A DNA stretch of 64,000 nucleotides from Rhizobium herbae (GCF_019511375.1 NZ_JAEUAO010000003.1:310001-374000), one strand, 5' to 3'. Positions 36,928 through 47,090 are shown, numbered from the stretch's first letter. Notes: generated by a model not told the origin, from the sequence alone. A program made the numbers and translations.

Positions 36928-38453
36928 GCCGCCACTCCCGGCGCCTCAGCCGTCGTCGCCGCCAACCGCCGCCACAGCGGCGCCATGGCGTCGGCGATGT
37001 CACGATAGAGACCGTAGCGCCGCGCATAATGGCCCTCAAGCGCGACGTTGGGACAATAAGAACGGTCCGTCCGTACCATGGCGGAAGCGCCGCCTGCGAA
37101 ATCGGAAAACAGGCCGACGCCAGTTCCCGCCGCGATCGCAGCTCCCAGCGCGCCGGTCTCCCGCGATCGGGCGACGCAGACCGGGACACCGAGCACATCG
37201 GCAAAGATCTGCGGCCAGAGGATGCTGCGCGAGCCGCCGCCCGACAGCACCGCTTCATCGAAGACGGCGCCCGCTTGGCGCATGGTCTCGATGTGCTGGC
37301 GGTGACCGAAGGCGACGCCTTCCAGCACGGCCCGAACCAGATGGCCTCGCGTATGCCAGCCTGCTACTCCATAAAAGCCTGCGCGCGCGTTCCCGTCCTG
37401 CTGGGCGCCGTAGAGAAACGGATGGTACAGCGGATCGTCCGCCGCCGGTTCGATAGTCGATGCGAGATCGCAGCAGAAATCGAAAGGTGAGCGTCCGTTC
37501 GTATCGATATCTGAGAAGAATTCGCGCACCAGCCACTCGAGATTTGCCGCCGATGTGGCGCTGGACTCGATCGCCATGTAGCGCTCGCGGTCGAAGGTCG
37601 ACGACATGAAAACAGGGCCTTCCAGTTCCGGCCTATCGACAATCACCTGATTGATGCTCCAGGTTCCGGCGATAATGGAGGCCGCGCCCGTCCGCGTCAC
37701 CCCGGAACCGACGGCCGAGGCGACGACATCGAACAGACCGGCAACCACGGGCGTGCCGGCCGCAAGCCCCGTCTGCGCCGCCGCCGCTTCCGTCACATGC
37801 CCGGCGATATCGGCGCTTTCGATCAACGGGGGCAGAAGCCCCATGCAGTCATGGAGGCCGTAGGCGTCCATGAGGGTGCGATCGTAGCGACGGCCGGCAA
37901 CGTTGAGCAGCCCGCAGCCGGTCATGTCGGAAACCTCGCTGACGCGTTGCCCTGTCAGCCGGTAGACGATGAAATCCTTGCAAAGAAAGACGGTGCCGAT
38001 TTTCGCAAAGGTCTCCGGCCGGTAACGCTTCAGCCAGGCCAGCAGCGTCGGCGTCTGCGATGGCCATGGCCGTTGCCGGCCGAGCGGATAGGTTCGGTCG
38101 CCCACACCGGTGTTTTTCCATTCATCGACAAGGGCGGCCGCCCGCGTATCCAGCGACTGGATGCCGAGCAGCGGAGCGCCTTCGCAATCAAGCGCATAGA
38201 GGCCGTTGCCATGGCCGGCACAGCCGATCGCGGCGATGTCATCCGGCTTGATCCCCGCCTCCTCGAGGCAGGCACCGATGACCTGCCGCGCGTTCGTCCA
38301 GAGTTCATCAAGCCCGCGCTCGACATGGCCGGGGCACGGCATGCGGCTATGCCCCTCGGCGGACGCAGCCGCGATCTCGTTGCCCGCCCGGTCGAAAATC
38401 ACCGCCTTGATGACGGTGTTCCCGGCGTCGAGCCCCAAAAGATAATCTCCCAT
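36924..38453 (-). CDS. FGGY-family carbohydrate kinase
   Basis: 509 residues, full length. ASKHA ATPase motifs: [17 protein letters not shown] (phosphate 1), [15 protein letters not shown] (phosphate 2), and the second FGGY segment [20 protein letters not shown] (adenosine). Related to EryA/L-xylulose-kinase types. It would phosphorylate a sugar or polyol after uptake by the ABC transporter encoded upstream. It follows the aldolase gene after 31 bases and precedes a broken GMC oxidoreductase. TTGGAGGGG before ATG 38453. Substrate not determinable from sequence. Confidence 0.93.
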   Translation of the reverse strand: MGDYLLGLDAGNTVIKAVIFDRAGNEIAAASAEGHSRMPCPGHVERGLDELWTNARQVIGACLEEAGIKPDDIAAIGCAGHGNGLYALDCEGAPLLGIQSLDTRAAALVDEWKNTGVGDRTYPLGRQRPWPSQTPTLLAWLKRYRPETFAKIGTVFLCKDFIVYRLTGQRVSEVSDMTGCGLLNVAGRRYDRTLMDAYGLHDCMGLLPPLIESADIAGHVTEAAAAQTGLAAGTPVVAGLFDVVASAVGSGVTRTGAASIIAGTWSINQVIVDRPELEGPVFMSSTFDRERYMAIESSATSAANLEWLVREFFSDIDTNGRSPFDFCCDLASTIEPAADDPLYHPFLYGAQQDGNARAGFYGVAGWHTRGHLVRAVLEGVAFGHRQHIETMRQAGAVFDEAVLSGGGSRSILWPQIFADVLGVPVCVARSRETGALGAAIAAGTGVGLFSDFAGGASAMVRTDRSYCPNVALEGHYARRYGLYRDIADAMAPLWRRLAATTAEAPGVAA

Positions 38454-38484
38454 TCAGAACCCCTCCAAGGTTCGAAACCGCAAT

Positions 38485-39327
38485 TCAGCGCTGCTGGTAC
38501 AGTGCGAAAGCCTGTTCGCCGCTCGCGTCCTGATGCACGATCGCCATCAGCCCGCGCACCACGGCGCTCGGATCGGCGTGCTGATAGATGTTGCGCCCGT
38601 AGACCATGCCCATTGCACCCTGCCGCATCAAGGCCGCAGATTTATCGAACACGACGCGCAGATCTTCCTTGCCGCCGCCGCGCACCAGAACCGGGCAGCG
38701 CGCCGCCTCAACGACTCTGTGGAAGTCCTCGGCATTGTCAGTCGGGTCGGCCTTGACGATATCGGCTCCCATCTCGCGGGCCAGTCGCGTCAGCGTGACG
38801 ATCTTGTCGGCATCGCCATCGACCATGTAGCCGCCCATTTCGGCAACCGGTTGCATAACCAAGGGCTCGATCATCAGCGGCATGCCATATTTGTCGCAAT
38901 CGGCCCGCACGCGGGAAATGTTCTGCACGCACTGGCGGAACAGGTCCGGCTCGTCCGGCAGCATGAACAGGTTGACGACGACACAGGCCGCATCCATCTC
39001 AAGCGCGCCGATCAGCGGCTCGGCTTCGTTCTGCAGCACCGCCCACATGTCGCGGTGGCGAATGCGGTTATAGGGATTGCCCATGTCGATGCGCATGACC
39101 AGCGCCGGCTTGTTCCTGCCCGGCACATCCTGGAGCAGGTCTGCTTGGCCGTAATTCATCTGGATCGCATCCGGCCCGGCAGAGATCAGTGCCTTGACCA
39201 CCCCCTGGATATCCTCCAGCCCGTTGAGGAAGGATGGCTCGTTGCAGACGCCATGATCGATTGCCACGTCTAGGCAGCGCCCGCCGCCGAACAGCCGGTT
39301 CATCCGGACTTTGCTGTTGTGTCGCAT
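38485..39327 (-). CDS. DeoC/LacD/FbaB-type class I aldolase
   Basis: 280 residues from ATG 39327 (GGAG nearby); a longer start at 39357 is possible, and the gene overlaps the GlpD-like stop by about 28 bases. TIM-barrel aldolase of the LsrF/archaeal class I FBP aldolase group: CLDVAIDHGVCNEPSF, MRIDMGNPYNRIRH, GADIVKADPTDNAEDFH (Schiff-base Lys in VKADP), CPVLVRGGGKEDLRVVF, and MGMVYGRNIYQHADP. It probably cleaves a phosphorylated ketose made by the kinase and dehydrogenase next to it. Thiolase activity like LsrF is an alternative. Confidence 0.88.
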   Translation of the reverse strand: MRHNSKVRMNRLFGGGRCLDVAIDHGVCNEPSFLNGLEDIQGVVKALISAGPDAIQMNYGQADLLQDVPGRNKPALVMRIDMGNPYNRIRHRDMWAVLQNEAEPLIGALEMDAACVVVNLFMLPDEPDLFRQCVQNISRVRADCDKYGMPLMIEPLVMQPVAEMGGYMVDGDADKIVTLTRLAREMGADIVKADPTDNAEDFHRVVEAARCPVLVRGGGKEDLRVVFDKSAALMRQGAMGMVYGRNIYQHADPSAVVRGLMAIVHQDASGEQAFALYQQR

Positions 39328-41048
39328 TCTGAGCTCCTTGGTTCGTTCCTTGCGCAAAGCATGCTTTCATCGACGCCATGGCGTTCGCTGAGAAGAGTGA
39401 GAAAACGGTCGCGCTCGCTGGCGCGTCGTCCCGGCGTCCATTGCTTTTCCTGCGCAAGCAGGTCGAGCACGGCATCCATCATGGCCAGCGAGAGTTCGCC
39501 CGAGACGGCGAGCGTCGTGCGCCGCAAAAGCAGGTCGTCGAGATGTTCCACCGCTTCATTGCGGATCAGGTACTGCAATTCGCGCACCGTGTAGCCGGCG
39601 TGCGGCAGCGGCGCGTCGGGCCCTGCGGCGATGAAGCCGGCAATCGCCTCGGCATTGGTGCCATATCGACCAAACAGCTCAGCCATACGCTCGCCGGAAA
39701 TTCCCTTGGCTGCAGCTACGTGCGCCAGCCAGAGTGACGCGTGGGCGGGAAAGGCCCGCCCGCCGCCGATGGGCCGGTCGGTTGTCGCGACGCGGCGGCG
39801 CCTGGCGAGCCTTTCCAGCGCCATGTCGGCTGCCATTTCTCCGAAGGACCGGAATGTCGTCCATTTGCCGCCGATCATGCACAGCACCGGCGGCCCGCCA
39901 TCCCTGGGTTCCACGATCGTGCAGAAATGATCGCGCGGAATACGGCCGGTAAAGCTGTCAGTGCTGGCCGGCAGCGGCCGTACGCCGGAAAACTGGAAGA
40001 CGATTTGCTCAGGCCGGACGGCGATGCCCGGCAGCACGAAGGCGAGCGATTGCAGGATATAGTCGCGCTCGTCGGCCTCGCAACGCACCGTTTCCGGATC
40101 ATCGACGCGGATATCGGTGGAACCGACCAGGACCTTGCCGAGATAGGGAAACAGGATGCAGATCCGCCCGTCCTGGTTCTCGTAATAGATCATATGGCCG
40201 GCAAGTGCTGCACGCAGCTCCGCATTGTCGATGATCAGGTGCGAGCCCTTGGTGCCCCCCATCAGCGGTGCCGGGCGTGACCGCGGTGAAAACAAGCTCT
40301 GATTGGCAATGTCGATCCAGCCGCCCGTCGCGTTAATGATCAGGGCCGGCTCGACCGTAGCGGATGTGCCCGAGATCTTGTCCTCGACGCGATACTGGCC
40401 ATTCTCCGTCCGCCGCAGTTCCGCATAGTTCAGCGCCCGCGCCTGACTGTTGTCAGCAAGACAATCCTGCAGAAGCGCGATGCCCAGCCGTTCCGGATGG
40501 CTGACCCAAGCGTCGAAATAGGTTGCGGAACTCTTGATCCCGGAATTGAGCGCCGGCCATTTTTGAAGCGTCGTGCGCCGGCCGCGAAACTGGTGGCGCG
40601 GCATCAGCGCCCGCTTGCGCGTCAGGAAATCATAGATACTGAGGCCCGCCTTGATGGCCACCGCGCCCCGCCGGCTCGGGCGGCGGCCGAGGCCTAAGAA
40701 CCGGACGATGCCATTGCAGAGACCGGAGAAGATATCGAACACCGGTACCGTTGTCGGCAGCGGCGCAACGTAATGCGGCGCATTGCGCAACAGCCGGTCC
40801 CGCTCGACCAGCGATTCCTGCACCAGTTTGAATTCGCCGTTCTCCAGGTAGCGCAGCCCGCCATGCACCATTCGAGACAGTGCAGAACTGGCGCCGGAAC
40901 AATAGTCATGCTTCTCGACGAGCAGCACGTTCAGCCCCTGCAGCGCCAACTCCCGAAAGACGCTGATGCCGTTGATGCCGCCGCCGACGACACAAACGTC
41001 CACCTTCGGGTTCTGGCGGAGCCCGTCCAACATCTCTTTACGTTTCAT
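39300..41048 (-). CDS. GlpD-like FAD-dependent glycerol/polyol-phosphate dehydrogenase
   Basis: 582 residues. Begins VDVCVVGGGINGISVFRELA, the FAD-binding Rossmann motif, then EKHDYCSGASSALSRMVHGG (the GlpD hallmark), INATGGWIDIAN, KVLVGSTDIRVDDPE and the FSGVRPL segment; the C-terminal helical cap ends ~residue 560. GlpD oxidises glycerol-3-phosphate to DHAP and passes electrons to quinone at the membrane; EryB, which oxidises erythritol-4-phosphate, has the same fold and neighbours. Here the partner is an FGGY kinase, so a polyol phosphate is a likely substrate. It precedes the aldolase and overlaps its start. Confidence 0.9.
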   Translation of the reverse strand: MKRKEMLDGLRQNPKVDVCVVGGGINGISVFRELALQGLNVLLVEKHDYCSGASSALSRMVHGGLRYLENGEFKLVQESLVERDRLLRNAPHYVAPLPTTVPVFDIFSGLCNGIVRFLGLGRRPSRRGAVAIKAGLSIYDFLTRKRALMPRHQFRGRRTTLQKWPALNSGIKSSATYFDAWVSHPERLGIALLQDCLADNSQARALNYAELRRTENGQYRVEDKISGTSATVEPALIINATGGWIDIANQSLFSPRSRPAPLMGGTKGSHLIIDNAELRAALAGHMIYYENQDGRICILFPYLGKVLVGSTDIRVDDPETVRCEADERDYILQSLAFVLPGIAVRPEQIVFQFSGVRPLPASTDSFTGRIPRDHFCTIVEPRDGGPPVLCMIGGKWTTFRSFGEMAADMALERLARRRRVATTDRPIGGGRAFPAHASLWLAHVAAAKGISGERMAELFGRYGTNAEAIAGFIAAGPDAPLPHAGYTVRELQYLIRNEAVEHLDDLLLRRTTLAVSGELSLAMMDAVLDLLAQEKQWTPGRRASERDRFLTLLSERHGVDESMLCARNEPRSSECDTTAKSG

Positions 41049-41060
41049 GATGGCGATCCG

Positions 41061-42056
41061 CTACCTGTCCATATCAGTCAGTTCCGCCGCAATGGCTGCA
41101 TCGATGGCGGCAAGATCGGTCGGGTCTAGCCGGATGGTCCCGGCCCGCGCGTTGTCCAGGGCCTGTGCCGGGTTGCGAGCCCCGCAGAGCGCAAAGGTCA
41201 CGCCCGGCTGGCCCAGGGTCCACGCAATTACGGTCTGGGCGATACTGGCTCCATGGTTTTCCGCAACCGGCCGGATCGCGTGGGCAAGTGCCGCCGCCTT
41301 CTGCCGGTTCGCGACGGAGAAGCGCGCGTTGTCCTTGCGCTGGTCGCCGCCGGAAAACACCCGGTCGGGGCCGATCGTGCCGGAGAGCAGCCCCAACGCC
41401 AGCGACGAATAGCTGAGCGTCGCAATGCCGTTGGCCTTCGTCAACGGCAGGAGGTCTACCTCGATCTCGCGGTCGATCATGCTGAACCGTTCCTGGATCG
41501 CATCGAGACCACCGGCCGCAATATAGGCATCGAGGTCGTCTCGGCTGACATTGCTGGCGCCGATCGCCCGGATCTTGCCTGCGGTCTTCAGGTCTTCCAG
41601 CGCCCGCATGGTCTCCTCGATCGGTGTCGTCGGGTCCTGCCAATGGGTGATGTAGAGGTCGATAGTATCGGTCCTAAGCCTCTTCAGGCTTTCCTCGACC
41701 TCGTGGACAATCGCATCACGGCCGAGATAACGGTGCACCGGCTTGCCATCCTGATCGAAGAAATGCCTGCCCTTCCGGGTATGCCAGACAAGGCCGCATT
41801 TGGTGGCGATGACGGCCTTGTCGCGACGGCCTGCCAAGGCCTTGCCGACGATCTCCTCCGAACGCCCGAGTCCGTAGGCTGGCGCCGTATCGATCAGCGT
41901 CACGCCGGCTTCAAGCGAAGCCTGGATCGCGGCGATGGATTCCATTTCATCGGTCCCGCCCCACATCCAGCCACCGATTGCCCAGGTGCCTAGGCCCACG
42001 GCGGAGGCAGAAACGCCGGACTTGCCGATCTCACGCGTCAATTGTTGCCCGCTCAT
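41061..42056 (-). CDS. Aldo/keto reductase
   Basis: 331 residues from ATG 42056; ATG 42062 is also possible. AKR barrel with catalytic tetrad in place: LIDTAPAYGLGRSEEIVG (Asp, Tyr), AVIATKCGL (Lys) and IDLYITHWQDPTTP (His). NADP-binding residues are usual for the TIM-barrel AKR family. Stop lies 12 bases ahead of the GlpD-like gene; start overlaps the SorC-type stop. It would reduce an aldehyde or ketose in the pathway, for example an aldehyde from the aldolase. Confidence 0.93.
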   Translation of the reverse strand: MSGQQLTREIGKSGVSASAVGLGTWAIGGWMWGGTDEMESIAAIQASLEAGVTLIDTAPAYGLGRSEEIVGKALAGRRDKAVIATKCGLVWHTRKGRHFFDQDGKPVHRYLGRDAIVHEVEESLKRLRTDTIDLYITHWQDPTTPIEETMRALEDLKTAGKIRAIGASNVSRDDLDAYIAAGGLDAIQERFSMIDREIEVDLLPLTKANGIATLSYSSLALGLLSGTIGPDRVFSGGDQRKDNARFSVANRQKAAALAHAIRPVAENHGASIAQTVIAWTLGQPGVTFALCGARNPAQALDNARAGTIRLDPTDLAAIDAAIAAELTDMDR

Positions 42057-43069
42057 GCCCATTTTCCCTCGCCATTCGCCAGCGCGAGGACGCGCGCACC
42101 CGTCGCCTCGTCGGTCACCAGCGTATCCAGGTGATTGCCGCGCAGAACGCTGAGGATCGGCCTCGCCTTGTTCGGCCCGCTCGCCACGCCGATCTTGGTG
42201 GGGATCGAGGCGAATTCCGGCAGCGTCAGCGACACCAGCGACCGGTTGAGGCTATAGTCGCAGACCTGTCCACGATCGTCGAGAAGATGTGCCAGAAGTT
42301 CGCATGACGCGCCGGAGCGCTCGATTGCCGCGCGGTCCGTGCTCGAGGACGGATGCAGATCGTAGTAGCTGGAGTCGTCGGACAGGATCGAACCGATGCC
42401 GACCACGGCGATCTTTGCCTCGCGAGCTCGTTTGAAGACATCGGCCACCGAGCGCATGTTGATCAGCATATTGCGCTCCGCGGCACTGTCGGCAAAGAGC
42501 GGAGCGTGAATCTGGAACGAACGTCCGCCGAGCCGGTCGGCCATCATAGTCGAGACGTGATTGACGTCAGTATAGTGCTTGCCCTGAACACAGCCGGTTG
42601 CCGGGATCACTTCGACATCGAAGCGCCGCTGCGCCTGCAGGCCGGCAACCACGGCACTGACACCCTTGCCGCCGGTGATGCAGATCGTGTCGCCATCAGT
42701 GATCTCTTCCAGCAGCAGCCGGGCCGCCGCTTCACCGACCGCCTGAAGTGCCGTCTGCGGATTGTCGGAGACGGTCGGCACGACCACGGCACGGCTGATG
42801 CCGCCGAGCGCCAGTAGCTGTTCTTCCATGTCGACCAGCGGCTCCATCGGCGACTTGATCTTGATTTCGACGAGGCCGAGCTGTCGGCCGCGTTTGATCA
42901 GTCGGTTGACGGTAGCGTGCGAGATGCCGAGCTGATCGGCGATCTGCGCCTGCGTAAGTCCTTCGAGGAAATGCAGGACCAGCGCCTGGTGCATCTGGCG
43001 GGCGATGACGATTTCCTCGCGCGGCGCATTTGCAGGTTTGAGTTTGGCTATCAGCCTATTGGGCGACAT
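42053..43069 (-). CDS. SorC/DeoR-type sugar-binding transcriptional regulator
   Basis: 338 residues from ATG 43069. The N-terminal HTH is clear (TQAQIADQLGISHATVNRLI) and the C-terminal sugar-phosphate-binding domain is typical of the SorC/LsrR/DeoR-type family (ITGGKGVSAVVAGLQAQRRF, VVGIGSILSDDSSYYDLHP). It starts one base after the permease stop, so it is part of the transporter-pathway operon. It likely represses or activates the operon in response to a phosphorylated sugar. A 12-bp palindrome in front of the operon (46878-46889) is a candidate operator. Confidence 0.93.
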   Translation of the reverse strand: MSPNRLIAKLKPANAPREEIVIARQMHQALVLHFLEGLTQAQIADQLGISHATVNRLIKRGRQLGLVEIKIKSPMEPLVDMEEQLLALGGISRAVVVPTVSDNPQTALQAVGEAAARLLLEEITDGDTICITGGKGVSAVVAGLQAQRRFDVEVIPATGCVQGKHYTDVNHVSTMMADRLGGRSFQIHAPLFADSAAERNMLINMRSVADVFKRAREAKIAVVGIGSILSDDSSYYDLHPSSSTDRAAIERSGASCELLAHLLDDRGQVCDYSLNRSLVSLTLPEFASIPTKIGVASGPNKARPILSVLRGNHLDTLVTDEATGARVLALANGEGKWA

Positions 43070-43070
43070 A

Positions 43071-44063
43071 TCAGGCAACCTTCCGCTTGTGCAGGAAATG
43101 GTCGATGGAGACGGCGGCAAGCAGAATGCAGCCTTTGATCATGTCTTGCCAATAGACCGAGACGTCGAGCAGGATCAGAGAGCTTGTCACGACCGAGAGA
43201 AGAGCGATACCCAGGATTGCGCCGAGGATCGTCCCGGAGCCGCCATTCAATGATGCGCCGCCGATCACTGCCGCCGCAATGATGTTCAGTTCCATGCCGA
43301 CGCCGAAGGTCGGGGTCGCGGCACCGAAGCGCGACATGTAGATGACACCGGCGACACCGGACAGCGTGGCGCAGAGAACGGTCACCCAGAACTTCACCTG
43401 GTTGGTCTTGATGCCGGAATAGAGCGCCGCCTTCTCGTTGCTGCCGGTATAGAACACCTTGCGAAAGGCCGTTGCGCGGCGCAGCAGAAAGTCGAACAGC
43501 ACGACGACGGCAACGAAGATCAGGATCACATAGGGAATGCCATAGAATGTGCCCTGCCCGACTGCCTTGAACGAGGGCGGCAGGGTGAACAGGGACAGGG
43601 GCGTGCCCTTGGTGATGATCAGACAGATGCCGCGCACGATCACCATCGCCGCCAGCGAGGTTATGAAGTGGTTCAAGCCCACCACCGTCACGAAGAAGCC
43701 CATGACACAGCCAATCAGGCCGCTGACGACAATGCCGATCAGGGATGCACTCCACGGATCGAGCCCCATCAGGAACAGCGAGCCCGACAGCACCATCGAG
43801 AAGCAGACGACCGAGCCCACCGAAAGATCGATGCCGCCGACGATCAAAAGGATGGTCATGCCGACAACGACGATGCCTTCCACCGAGAATGACATCAGCA
43901 TTGCCCGGAAATTGCCGAGCGTCAGGAAATGTGGCGAGGCAAAGCTCATGACAATGCAGAGCGCCAGGATGATCGCGATCAGCCCTGCCTCGCGCATGGT
44001 TCCCAGCCGTTTCCAGCCGGGCGCCCGCGCCTGATGTGCCGTTGTCAACGTAGCGTCCGCCAT
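43071..44063 (-). CDS. ABC sugar transporter permease (RbsC type)
   Basis: 330 residues from ATG 44063. Multi-span membrane protein (about 8-10 TM segments) of the RbsC/XylH group; TM stretches such as GLIAIILALCIVMSFAS and VEGIVVVGMTILLIVGGIDL are visible, and the core motif is GGIDLSVGSVVCFS. Only one permease gene is present, so it acts as a homodimer, as in ribose systems. It lies between the ATPase and the SorC-type regulator genes. Confidence 0.93.
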   Translation of the reverse strand: MADATLTTAHQARAPGWKRLGTMREAGLIAIILALCIVMSFASPHFLTLGNFRAMLMSFSVEGIVVVGMTILLIVGGIDLSVGSVVCFSMVLSGSLFLMGLDPWSASLIGIVVSGLIGCVMGFFVTVVGLNHFITSLAAMVIVRGICLIITKGTPLSLFTLPPSFKAVGQGTFYGIPYVILIFVAVVVLFDFLLRRATAFRKVFYTGSNEKAALYSGIKTNQVKFWVTVLCATLSGVAGVIYMSRFGAATPTFGVGMELNIIAAAVIGGASLNGGSGTILGAILGIALLSVVTSSLILLDVSVYWQDMIKGCILLAAVSIDHFLHKRKVA

Positions 44064-44091
44064 GACTTTGTTTCCTAAACCTGCTTGTTCA

Positions 44092-45630
44092 TTATGCGGC
44101 ATGCTCTGATGCCTTTGAGTTGGTGTGGGCGCCGATCCCCGACGCAAGCCGCATGATTGCCTCTTCCGTCATCGTCACGCCCTCGACTTCGCCGGCAACC
44201 GTGCCCTCGCGGATCACCAGCACCCGGTCGCAAAGCCCGAGCAGCTCCGGCAGTTCCGACGATATGACGACGATGCCGATACCCGAGCGGGCGAGATCGC
44301 GCAGCAGCCGGTGGATTTCCGACTTGGCGCCGACATCGATGCCGCGCGTCGGCTCGTCCATCAGGATGACCTTGGGATTGACCGCCAGCTGCTTGGCAAT
44401 CGCCACTTTCTGCTGGTTGCCACCCGACAGTGACGAAACCGGCATGTCGATGCCGCCCATCCGCACGCCGAGCCGTCGGGTCAGATCGTTGGCACGATCC
44501 GCTTCGGCGCTGGAATTCAACAGACCCAAAGGCCCTGTCAGCGACTTCAGGTCGAGAACGGCAATATTCTGGGCGATGGAAAGCTCCAGGAAGACGCCGG
44601 AGCCCTTCCGGTCCTCGGAAAGGTAGACGACACCGGCCTTGACGGCTTGCGCATAGGACCGGGTGTTCAACCTCTGCCCGTGCAGATGCACTTCGCCTTC
44701 CGTCACTTGCCGCAGTCCGCAAATGCCTTCGGCAATCTCTGTGCGTCCCGAGCCGATCAGCCCGCCGACGCCAAGGATTTCGCCCTTGCGCAGCACGAAC
44801 CTGACATTGTTAAAGCGGTTGCCGTCGCCAAGATCGCGGACGCTGAGAATAGTCTCGCCGGTCGCCTCGGCCAGCGCCTGCTTTTCAGGGTAGAGCTGGG
44901 TGACTTCGCGCCCGACCATCCGGCGCACCACATCATCCGGCGTCAGCTCCGCGACCTTCTCCGTCGAAACATAGCGCCCGTCGCGAAACACGGTGACCCG
45001 GTCGCACAGGCTGAAGATCTCCGCCATGCGGTGGCTGATGTAAATGATCGACATACCATGCGCCTTCAGGTCGCGAATAATGCCAAACAGAACTTGCGCC
45101 TCTGATTCCGTCAGCGCCGCTGTCGGTTCGTCGAAGATCAAGACACGGCAATCGAGCGTCAGCGCCTTGGCGATCTCAACCAGTTGCTGGCTGGAGATCG
45201 AAAGCTCGCCGACCTTGCGGCGCACGTCGATCGGCGCCAGCCGGTTCATCACGGCCTGCGCGTCCCGCTCCAGCCTGCCATAGTTCATGAACGGCGAGCG
45301 GCGGCGGTTCGTCGTCGCCATGAACATGTTCTCGGCCACGGTGGCATCGGGGCAAAGCGCGATCTCCTGGTGCACGAGACCCAGTCCCAGCGATTGGGCC
45401 ACCGCCGGCGACGTCACCTTCACCGGCGCCCCATCGACGAGCACTTCGCCCTCGGTCGGCTGCAGCACACCGGCAATGATATTCATCAGCGTCGACTTGC
45501 CCGCGCCGTTTTCGCCGCAAAGCGCATGAACCTCGCCCTTCTCCAGACTGAAGCTCACGTCCGTCAACGCCTTGACCGCACCGAAATGCTTGCTGACATT
45601 GCGGATTTCCAGAACCGGCACCGACGCCAT
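44092..45630 (-). CDS. ABC sugar transporter ATPase (two NBDs, RbsA/MglA type)
   Basis: 512 residues from ATG 45630 (GAGGAGA upstream). Two nucleotide-binding halves. The first has GENGAGKST (Walker A), [15 protein letters not shown] (signature) and [11 protein letters not shown] (Walker B). The second has [15 protein letters not shown] (degenerate Walker A, typical of the group) and [15 protein letters not shown] with MDEPTRGID. It powers uptake through the adjacent permease. Operon order: binding protein, ATPase, permease, regulator. Confidence 0.96.
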   Translation of the reverse strand: MASVPVLEIRNVSKHFGAVKALTDVSFSLEKGEVHALCGENGAGKSTLMNIIAGVLQPTEGEVLVDGAPVKVTSPAVAQSLGLGLVHQEIALCPDATVAENMFMATTNRRRSPFMNYGRLERDAQAVMNRLAPIDVRRKVGELSISSQQLVEIAKALTLDCRVLIFDEPTAALTESEAQVLFGIIRDLKAHGMSIIYISHRMAEIFSLCDRVTVFRDGRYVSTEKVAELTPDDVVRRMVGREVTQLYPEKQALAEATGETILSVRDLGDGNRFNNVRFVLRKGEILGVGGLIGSGRTEIAEGICGLRQVTEGEVHLHGQRLNTRSYAQAVKAGVVYLSEDRKGSGVFLELSIAQNIAVLDLKSLTGPLGLLNSSAEADRANDLTRRLGVRMGGIDMPVSSLSGGNQQKVAIAKQLAVNPKVILMDEPTRGIDVGAKSEIHRLLRDLARSGIGIVVISSELPELLGLCDRVLVIREGTVAGEVEGVTMTEEAIMRLASGIGAHTNSKASEHAA

Positions 45631-45699
45631 CACAATCTCCTCATCACGTTTGCGGTGGCTGTCCGGAGCATCATTCCCCGGACAGCCGGCACAAAGGGC

Positions 45700-46728
45700 T
45701 TACTCCTCGATGCCCTTGGTACCACGCCGCTTGAGGTACTTGTCCCAGTAGAAGTCGTCGGCATTGTCGGCGGTAACAATCGACAGACCGTTATCGACGA
45801 AGGGAATGCTCATCGGATTGAAGCCGGCGCGCTTGGCATCGTTCATCGGGTCGATGAGTTCCGGATGCTTGGCGAGCCAGAGAAGCATGAAGCCCATATA
45901 ACCCTGCATGCCCTGGTTCGGGTTGATCGAGCCGAACACTTCGCCCGCCTTGATCATGTCGAGAATGTTGGCATTGACGTCGGCGCACATCACGAGGATC
46001 TTGCCGCCGCTTTCCTTGTTGGCCTGCGAGGCGCCGATCGCGGAGTTGGCTTCCGGCATGAACACGGCACCAAGGTTCGGATGTGCCTGCTTCAGGCTCA
46101 TCAAGCCCTGGTATGCCTTGTTCGGATCCTGGTTGGAGGCCGCGCGGCCGACCAGCTTCATGTCGGGGTATTTTTCGGTCATGCGGGCGATGAAGGCGGC
46201 GATGCGCTTGTCGTGGTTATCCTGACCGGGGTTTTCGAGAACCGCATATTCGCCCTTGCCACCCATCTTCTCGGCGATCGCGTCGGCCGCATAGGTGCCT
46301 TCGCGGGTGTTGTCCGAGGTGATGAACGAGATACGCTTGGAAAGCGGCGCATCGGCTGCGAAGGTGACGACCGCCGTTCCCTGATCGATCGCTCGGTTGA
46401 TCGGCTCGATGAAGGGGTCGGAGTTCATCGGATGAACGAGGATGCCGGCCGGGCTCTGGGCCAGCGCCTGGTCGAAGGTCGCGATCTGCTTGTTGACGTC
46501 ATATTCCGGCGTGCCCGTATAGGCGGTCTCGCAACCGAGTTGCTGGCCCGCCTGCTTGAACATTTCATAGACAGGGAACCAGTATTCGACGCCCGAGACC
46601 ATGACGTTCATGACGTATCTTTCGCCCGGCTTGCAGCGGAACGGATTGTCCGTTTCCGCGCTGGCAACGCCGGCAAAAAGCGTCGATGCAAGGATCGCCA
46701 ACGCGGTCGTGCTTAGAAAATTGCGCAA
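45700..46728 (-). CDS. Periplasmic sugar-binding protein of the ABC transporter (TTG start)
   Basis: 342 residues. The only start with a good binding site is TTG 46728 (AGGAGG five bases upstream), giving a signal peptide ending SAE. The mature part is a family-1 sugar-binding protein: VMVSGVEYWFPVYEMFKQAG, ILVHPMNSDPFIEPINRAID, SFITSDNTREGTYAADAIA, VMCADVNANILDMIKAGE and SINPNQGMQGYMGFML. Aromatic and acidic residues of the cleft suggest a sugar or polyol, not an amino acid. First gene of the operon, preceded by a TTGACA promoter. Confidence 0.93.
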   Translation of the reverse strand: MRNFLSTTALAILASTLFAGVASAETDNPFRCKPGERYVMNVMVSGVEYWFPVYEMFKQAGQQLGCETAYTGTPEYDVNKQIATFDQALAQSPAGILVHPMNSDPFIEPINRAIDQGTAVVTFAADAPLSKRISFITSDNTREGTYAADAIAEKMGGKGEYAVLENPGQDNHDKRIAAFIARMTEKYPDMKLVGRAASNQDPNKAYQGLMSLKQAHPNLGAVFMPEANSAIGASQANKESGGKILVMCADVNANILDMIKAGEVFGSINPNQGMQGYMGFMLLWLAKHPELIDPMNDAKRAGFNPMSIPFVDNGLSIVTADNADDFYWDKYLKRRGTKGIEE

Positions 46729-46833
46729 GATTCCTCCTCGAGGCCGAAGCCCCTCCCAATATCCGGCTGCGCCCAACAGGGCGGCCGATGATCTAATGAA
46801 GACCGGAGTTCCTCCTCGAATTCCGGTATGGGC

Positions 46834-46862
46834 AGTTAACCGCAACGGCACAGCACTGTCAA
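46834..46862 (-). promoter_or_regulatory. Sigma-70-type promoter of the sugar/polyol operon
   Basis: On the minus strand TTGACA (complement of 46857-46862), 17-base spacer, TTAACT (complement of 46834-46839). The transcript would begin around 46827, leaving a leader of about 100 bases before the TTG start. Confidence 0.65.
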
Positions 46863-46877
46863 TATAATTCAGATGCA

Positions 46878-46889
46878 GAAATATATTTC
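46878..46889. promoter_or_regulatory. 12-bp palindrome, possible regulator site
   Basis: GAAATATATTTC, perfect palindrome, 15 bases upstream of the -35 of the sugar/polyol operon. AT-rich palindromes are typical of SorC-type operators, though no consensus is claimed. Confidence 0.4.
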
Positions 46890-47090
46890 ACACAGGGCGA
46901 GAGCGATCCGATGGCGCGCTTGAAACGCGAGGATAGCGGTTCGGTTATGACAGGATTAGACGCGCTCGTCGGTCGCAATGCGGAGAACCGGCTTGCCAGC
47001 TTTCATCTGAAGCGCCCGCTAAACGGCAAAACGGCCACGACAATCACCCTGTAGGCAGCCCCCCCTCGGGAACTGCCCATCTGCGAAGTG
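46890..47090. other. Intergenic region, upstream part of the operon promoter
   Basis: About 200 bases between the palindrome and the small gene ending at 47091; no gene or structure seen. Confidence 0.4.

Noticed and set aside
36924-46728. Interpretation of the sugar cassette as an lsr (AI-2) operon
   Set aside because: FGGY kinase, LsrF-like aldolase and SorC-type regulator fit, but there is only one permease gene and the GlpD-like and AKR genes do not belong to lsr.
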